From Alkalihalophilus pseudofirmus (GTDB lineage Bacteria > Bacillota > Bacilli > Bacillales > Bacillaceae_D): a stretch of DNA of 64,000 nt. This document shows positions 60,366-64,000 of this stretch, in pieces (within the stretch, counting starts at the first letter, position 1; each line of letters opens with the position of its first letter). The translations under genes and the position numbers were made by a program. The stretch is from positions 1,654,001-1,718,000 of the forward strand of contig NZ_CP117835.1 of assembly GCF_029094545.1 (NCBI RefSeq). The letters run 5' to 3'. The notes under the pieces were generated by a model. That model saw nothing but the letters and a program-made list of their open reading frames with translations. It was not told where the DNA came from and ran no database searches.

Positions 60366-60620
60366 TTGATGTTTGTATATATCACAGGATATTTATTTAC
60401 GGTGGTAATTAGTTATCTATTGTTCAGACTAACTCTTAAGTTAGATAAGAAAAATGCTCACTGTCATCCGCTAGAGTTTGCGTTATTGATTTGCTTGTTG
60501 CCAATCTTAAATGTTATTACTTCTCTAGTTATATGCCTCATGCATATACCTAAAGGAAGGACAGTTACCGTTTCTATTTCTAAAAATAAGCTAAATAGGT
60601 TATTTGGATTAAAAGAGTAA
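60366..60620 (+). CDS. Small membrane protein, 84 aa
   Basis: TTG 60366 or ATG 60369 behind AGAGGTG. Two hydrophobic segments (~3-24 and ~37-60). Confidence 0.65.
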   Translation: MMFVYITGYLFTVVISYLLFRLTLKLDKKNAHCHPLEFALLICLLPILNVITSLVICLMHIPKGRTVTVSISKNKLNRLFGLKE

Positions 60621-60677
60621 ATAATGAGTAGAAATGAGAATTAATAGCTATATCTTTATCGGAGTAAAGCGAAAAAG

Positions 60678-60707
60678 GTTGATATACCAAGGGTTTTAAG
60701 AGTTAAA
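60678..60707 (+). promoter_or_regulatory. GTTGATATA-CAAGGGTTTT element, copy 2
   Basis: Differs from the 40253 copy at one base over the first 20, with TTAAAT at the matching offset. It is followed by an AAAAT-N5-TTTTA motif at 60716 and then ligA. A weaker relative (TAAAATCAAGGTTTTAGAG) lies at 52622. Confidence 0.5.
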
Positions 60708-60744
60708 TTTTGAATAAAATATGGTTTTTATAGGGAGTGAACAT

Positions 60745-62685
60745 ATGGAAAGAATGCATAAATTAATTAAAGTCCTTAACGAAGCAAATGATGCTTATTA
60801 TAATAGCAATAATCTTCTATTGTCGGATCGTGAATATGACTTAATGTATGATGAGTTATTGCAGCTTGAAAAGGAATCTGGTGTAACACTTTCTAACTCA
60901 CCCACGCAAAGAGTGGGGTATGAAGTGAAATCTAAGCTAAATAAGACTGAACACCCCAAGCCATTACTTTCACTTGATAAGACAAAGGACATCAATGAGC
61001 TTAAAGCATTCATTGGTAATCAAGAATGTATCATAAGCTTAAAGATTGATGGACTTACTACAAAGACTGACTACAAAAATGGAAAGCTAACACTTGGATC
61101 TACTCGTGGTAATGGCTTAATTGGTGAAGTTATTACTCATAATGTTAAGACATTTAAAAATGTGCCAACTCATATAAATAACGATATCTCTGTAGTAGGT
61201 GAGTCAGTAATTACATTCTCAGACTTTCAAGCCATCAACTCTACACTTGCAGACGAGGATAAATATAAATCTGCTCGCAACCTAGCAAGTGGCTCAGTAC
61301 GACAATTAGACAGTGAAATTTGTAGTAAGAGAAATGTTAAATTCCTTGCTTTTGGACTACTTGAATCAGCCCATGAATTTAAAACAAGATCAGAGCAGCT
61401 TGAATTCTTACAGTCTAGAGGGTTTGAATTAGCTCCTTATCTTTTAGTAAATAAAGATAATGTGGATGATGCTGTAGCACTATTGAGAGATAAAGCAATT
61501 AAAGATGATATCCCTATTGACGGCTTAGTGTGTACATACAACGATATCAAGCATGCGGAGGCATTGGGCTATACATCTAAGCACCCAAAATACTCACTCG
61601 CTTTCAAGTTCGAAGATGACGAATATGAAACTGAATTCATTGGTGTAGAAGCGAATACAACTAGAACGGGCATGATCTCTTTAACGGGATTATTTAAACC
61701 TGTGGATATTGATGGAGTAACAGTTACTCGTGCATCATTACATAATGTAGATTTATTTGAAGGGTTGCAGCTAGGTGTGGGTGATACAATCACAGTTAGA
61801 CGTGCTAACATGGTTATTCCACAGATTATGAGCAATCTAACACGCAGTAACACTATTGATGTGCCTGAAACTTGCCCATCATGCGGTCATAAGGCTGAAA
61901 TAAAAGTAGCCAAAGAAGCAAGATTCTTATACTGCAGCAATGAGCAATGTGTGTCACTAGTAGGTAGACGCTTAGAGCATTATGTCAGTCGTGATGCGTT
62001 GAATATTCAAGGATTTTCAGAAGCAACGATTAATAAGTTTATTGAGCAAGGTTTTATCAAGACAATTGATGATATCTACTCACTATCCAAACATGAAAAA
62101 GATATTGTGAAATTGGATGGCTTTGGTAAGCGCTCATATAATAAGTTAATTCAAGCAATTGAAAGCTCAAAGAAAGTTAAATTCGGAAGTTTTATTTATG
62201 CGTTAGGCATCCCACATGTAGGAAAGTCTACAGGAAAAACATTAGCTAAAGAATATACTCTTGAAACATTACCGAGTGCAGAGAAACGCTCTCTAATGCA
62301 ATTAGATGACATTGGACAGGTAGTTGCAGAGAGTATTGTCAGATGGTTCTCTGTAGATACCAATGTGAATCTATATAAGAAGCTTATGGAAGTTGGCTTA
62401 GAGTTTGTTGAGTCTGCATTAGTAAGTGAGGATAGCTCCATAGCAGGTAAGACCTTTGTTGTTACTGGTAGTGTTGGAGTATTTAAAAACAGAAAAGAGC
62501 TTCAAGCAAGAATTGAAGAGCTTGGCGGTAAGGTGTCAGGATCTGTGAGTGCAAAGACCGATTATCTTATTTGCGACATGGATAACAGAACAAGCACTAA
62601 ATTTAAAAAAGCAGAGAAGTTAAATATTCCAATTATAACAGAAGACATATTCCTAAGTATCATTGAGGGTGAGGTTAGTGAGTAG
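60745..62685 (+). CDS. ligA: NAD-dependent DNA ligase
   Basis: The 646-residue protein has the full LigA order: the NAD-binding Ia-like helical start (NEANDAYYNSNNLLLSDREYD), KIDG adenylation motif near residue 101, an OB fold, a four-Cys zinc finger (CPSCG...YCSNEQC, ~375-400), helix-hairpin-helix motifs (KLDGFGKRSYNKL) and a C-terminal BRCT domain (AGKTFVVTGSVGVFKNRKEL). Bacterial LigA is about 670 residues. It joins nicks during replication of the element. ATG 60745 is chosen for GGGAGTG. The adjoining homing-endonuclease-like gene overlaps its last codons. Confidence 0.95.
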   Translation: MERMHKLIKVLNEANDAYYNSNNLLLSDREYDLMYDELLQLEKESGVTLSNSPTQRVGYEVKSKLNKTEHPKPLLSLDKTKDINELKAFIGNQECIISLKIDGLTTKTDYKNGKLTLGSTRGNGLIGEVITHNVKTFKNVPTHINNDISVVGESVITFSDFQAINSTLADEDKYKSARNLASGSVRQLDSEICSKRNVKFLAFGLLESAHEFKTRSEQLEFLQSRGFELAPYLLVNKDNVDDAVALLRDKAIKDDIPIDGLVCTYNDIKHAEALGYTSKHPKYSLAFKFEDDEYETEFIGVEANTTRTGMISLTGLFKPVDIDGVTVTRASLHNVDLFEGLQLGVGDTITVRRANMVIPQIMSNLTRSNTIDVPETCPSCGHKAEIKVAKEARFLYCSNEQCVSLVGRRLEHYVSRDALNIQGFSEATINKFIEQGFIKTIDDIYSLSKHEKDIVKLDGFGKRSYNKLIQAIESSKKVKFGSFIYALGIPHVGKSTGKTLAKEYTLETLPSAEKRSLMQLDDIGQVVAESIVRWFSVDTNVNLYKKLMEVGLEFVESALVSEDSSIAGKTFVVTGSVGVFKNRKELQARIEELGGKVSGSVSAKTDYLICDMDNRTSTKFKKAEKLNIPIITEDIFLSIIEGEVSE

Positions 62686-64000
62686 ACTTGCTACAAGTAT
62701 AATTGGAGAAAAGTTTAATAGGCTTATCGTGGTGGATCAATATCAGATAAACGGAAAAGGTAAAACTATCTGTGAATGTAAATGCGATTGTGGCAGCAAA
62801 AGATTACTGAAAGTAAACTACAGTGAGATTAAAAGGGGGAAAGTTAAGTCTTGCGGTTGTCTTGTAATAGAGAATACCAAAAAGGCAAACACTAAACATA
62901 AAAATAGTAACTCTCATCTACATAATGTTTGGTGCAAAATGAAATCCAAATGCTACAATCACACTAGTAAGTACTTTAAAAACTATGGTGGCAAAGGGAT
63001 TGAAGTTTACAAATACTGGCTGGGTGTAAGTGGCTATGATAATTTTTATGACTGGAGCATGTCTAATGGATACTCTAAAGGATTATACCTTAGTAGAAAA
63101 GATAAGATGAAAGACTATTCACCAGATAATTGCCTGTGGGGAAAGTCTAAAGAAACATACAATAATGAATCCTTTAGTATGAAGAGTAAATTATCAATTA
63201 ACGGAAGTGAATACACTCTAGAGCAAATCTGTTCTTTGGTTGGAATATCCTTCAGGGCGGTAGTAGAGAGGATTAAAAATAACTATCTAGATGAGAGAAT
63301 GCTTATGACCACAATGGAACTCAAACAGATTAATCTCAAACAAAAGCACGATGCACTTAAGATGGAAGAATATGACTACACTCCCTTTACAGAAATAGGA
63401 AGTAACATGATTGCGGAAAAATCTAAATCAGGAATATATGAAATCAAAAACAATCTTAACAATAAAGTTTACGTTGGGAGTGCGGTCGATATTTTCACAA
63501 GGTGGAAAAATCATATAAATAATTTAAATAGAAACACTCACCATTCGAAACATTTACAAAATGCATGGAACAAGTATGGAGGAGGGAATTTCAAATTTAA
63601 AGTCTTAGAATATGTAGATAAAGATCACTTAATAAATAGAGAGCAATATTGGATGGATGAATTGAACGCCTACTCTAGTGACCTTGGATATAATATTCAG
63701 TCTATTGCAGGAAGTCCACTTGGAAGAAAAATGAGTGACGAGACAAAGCAAAACTGGAGTAAAAGTCGAAGAAAACCTGTAGTACAACTAAAAGAAGATG
63801 ATGGTATAGTATATCTTGTTGCTAGATGGGATGGGATTAAAGACGCAGCAAAACACCTGAATCTTCATGAGCAGAACATTTCACATTGCTGTAAAAATTT
63901 TCGTATACCTCATAGGTGTGGAGGATTTATATGGATGTATGCTAATGAGTTTGATAATTTATTAATTAATAATGATAAAGAGTCTAGCAGCTCGAAGAAC
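62678..64000 (+). CDS. Homing-endonuclease-like fusion with GIY-YIG domain (3' end outside window)
   Basis: GTG 62678 overlaps the ligA stop and follows GGGTGAGG. The frame is open for 441 codons to the edge. Domains in order: a zinc-binding N-terminus (CECKCDCG ~33-40 and KSCGCL ~59-64); a phage HNH/AP2-like module with YGGKGIEVYKYW and SPDNCLWG; an HTH-like repeat (~170-205); a GIY-YIG domain starting near 251 (SGIYEIKNN, KVYVGSA, REQYWMDELNAY); and a NUMOD1-like HTH (AAKHLNLHEQNISHCC). Such genes spread by cutting cognate sites, often beside conserved replication genes such as ligA. Confidence 0.85.
   Translation, partial: MSRLATSIIGEKFNRLIVVDQYQINGKGKTICECKCDCGSKRLLKVNYSEIKRGKVKSCGCLVIENTKKANTKHKNSNSHLHNVWCKMKSKCYNHTSKYFKNYGGKGIEVYKYWLGVSGYDNFYDWSMSNGYSKGLYLSRKDKMKDYSPDNCLWGKSKETYNNESFSMKSKLSINGSEYTLEQICSLVGISFRAVVERIKNNYLDERMLMTTMELKQINLKQKHDALKMEEYDYTPFTEIGSNMIAEKSKSGIYEIKNNLNNKVYVGSAVDIFTRWKNHINNLNRNTHHSKHLQNAWNKYGGGNFKFKVLEYVDKDHLINREQYWMDELNAYSSDLGYNIQSIAGSPLGRKMSDETKQNWSKSRRKPVVQLKEDDGIVYLVARWDGIKDAAKHLNLHEQNISHCCKNFRIPHRCGGFIWMYANEFDNLLINNDKESSSSKN

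Overview
The window looks like part of a large AT-rich extrachromosomal or phage genome from a Bacillus-type Firmicute. Most likely it is a phage-plasmid related to the SPbeta group, or a plasmid that has exchanged modules with one. The evidence is strong AGGAGG-type ribosome binding sites, frequent TTG and GTG starts, a Bacillus-type LexA box, and long runs of 40-160-residue genes nearly all on one strand. All assignments come from reading motifs and translated sequence; no database search was run.

Layout. 1-2.6 kb (minus strand): two small genes and the first ~708 residues of a two-barrel RNA-polymerase-like protein (QDE-1/YonO/crAss type, motif DFDYD) running off the left edge. 3.0-4.8 kb: a type III (TubR-TubZ) partition locus flanked by matching AT-rich repeats, then a cluster of inverted repeats. 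4.9-10.3 kb: M23 peptidase, small regulators, secreted or membrane proteins (one multi-spanning and VirB6/TrbL-like) and an FtsK/SpoIIIE-type DNA pump, resembling a conjugation or DNA-translocation module. 10.4-14.7 kb: XRE regulator, RecD2-like helicase and a primase (AEP core plus zinc ribbon). 14.8-16.3 kb: a non-coding tract whose top strand is almost C-free on the left and almost G-free on the right, with hairpins at the switch; this is the best candidate for a replication origin and is followed by a RepL-like winged-helix protein.

17.5-25 kb: small genes behind six promoters whose -10 box (TAGAAT) lies inside a dyad TTCTAA-N4-TTAGAA, so probably one regulon. 25-33 kb: unknown genes, a phage antirepressor-like protein, small HTH/RHH regulators. 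33.7-39.2 kb: a lysogeny-control cassette made of an active-looking tyrosine recombinase, a DGQHR/ParB-like protein, a recombinase-fold protein without catalytic residues (YopR-type repressor), a divergent XRE regulator, and an AimR-like receptor followed by a short secreted AimP-like peptide gene. The aimR promoter carries a near-perfect LexA box directly after its -10.

39-60 kb: dozens of small phage-type genes plus a GIY-YIG nuclease on the opposite strand, a metallophosphoesterase, an adenine-N6 methyltransferase, an ATP-dependent RNA-ligase-family protein, a macro-domain protein, a SAM methyltransferase and a frameshifted YopX. 60.7-64 kb: NAD-dependent DNA ligase, immediately overlapped by a large homing-endonuclease-like gene that runs off the right edge.

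How the parts fit: TubRZ, the helicase, primase and origin-like tract would keep the element as a plasmid. The AimR/AimP, YopR-like and recombinase genes with the LexA box would decide between dormancy and lytic growth, and the phage-type RNA polymerase may serve late genes to the left. Three repeated intergenic motifs, repeated use of AUU start codons, and several single-base disruptions of small genes are described as separate findings.
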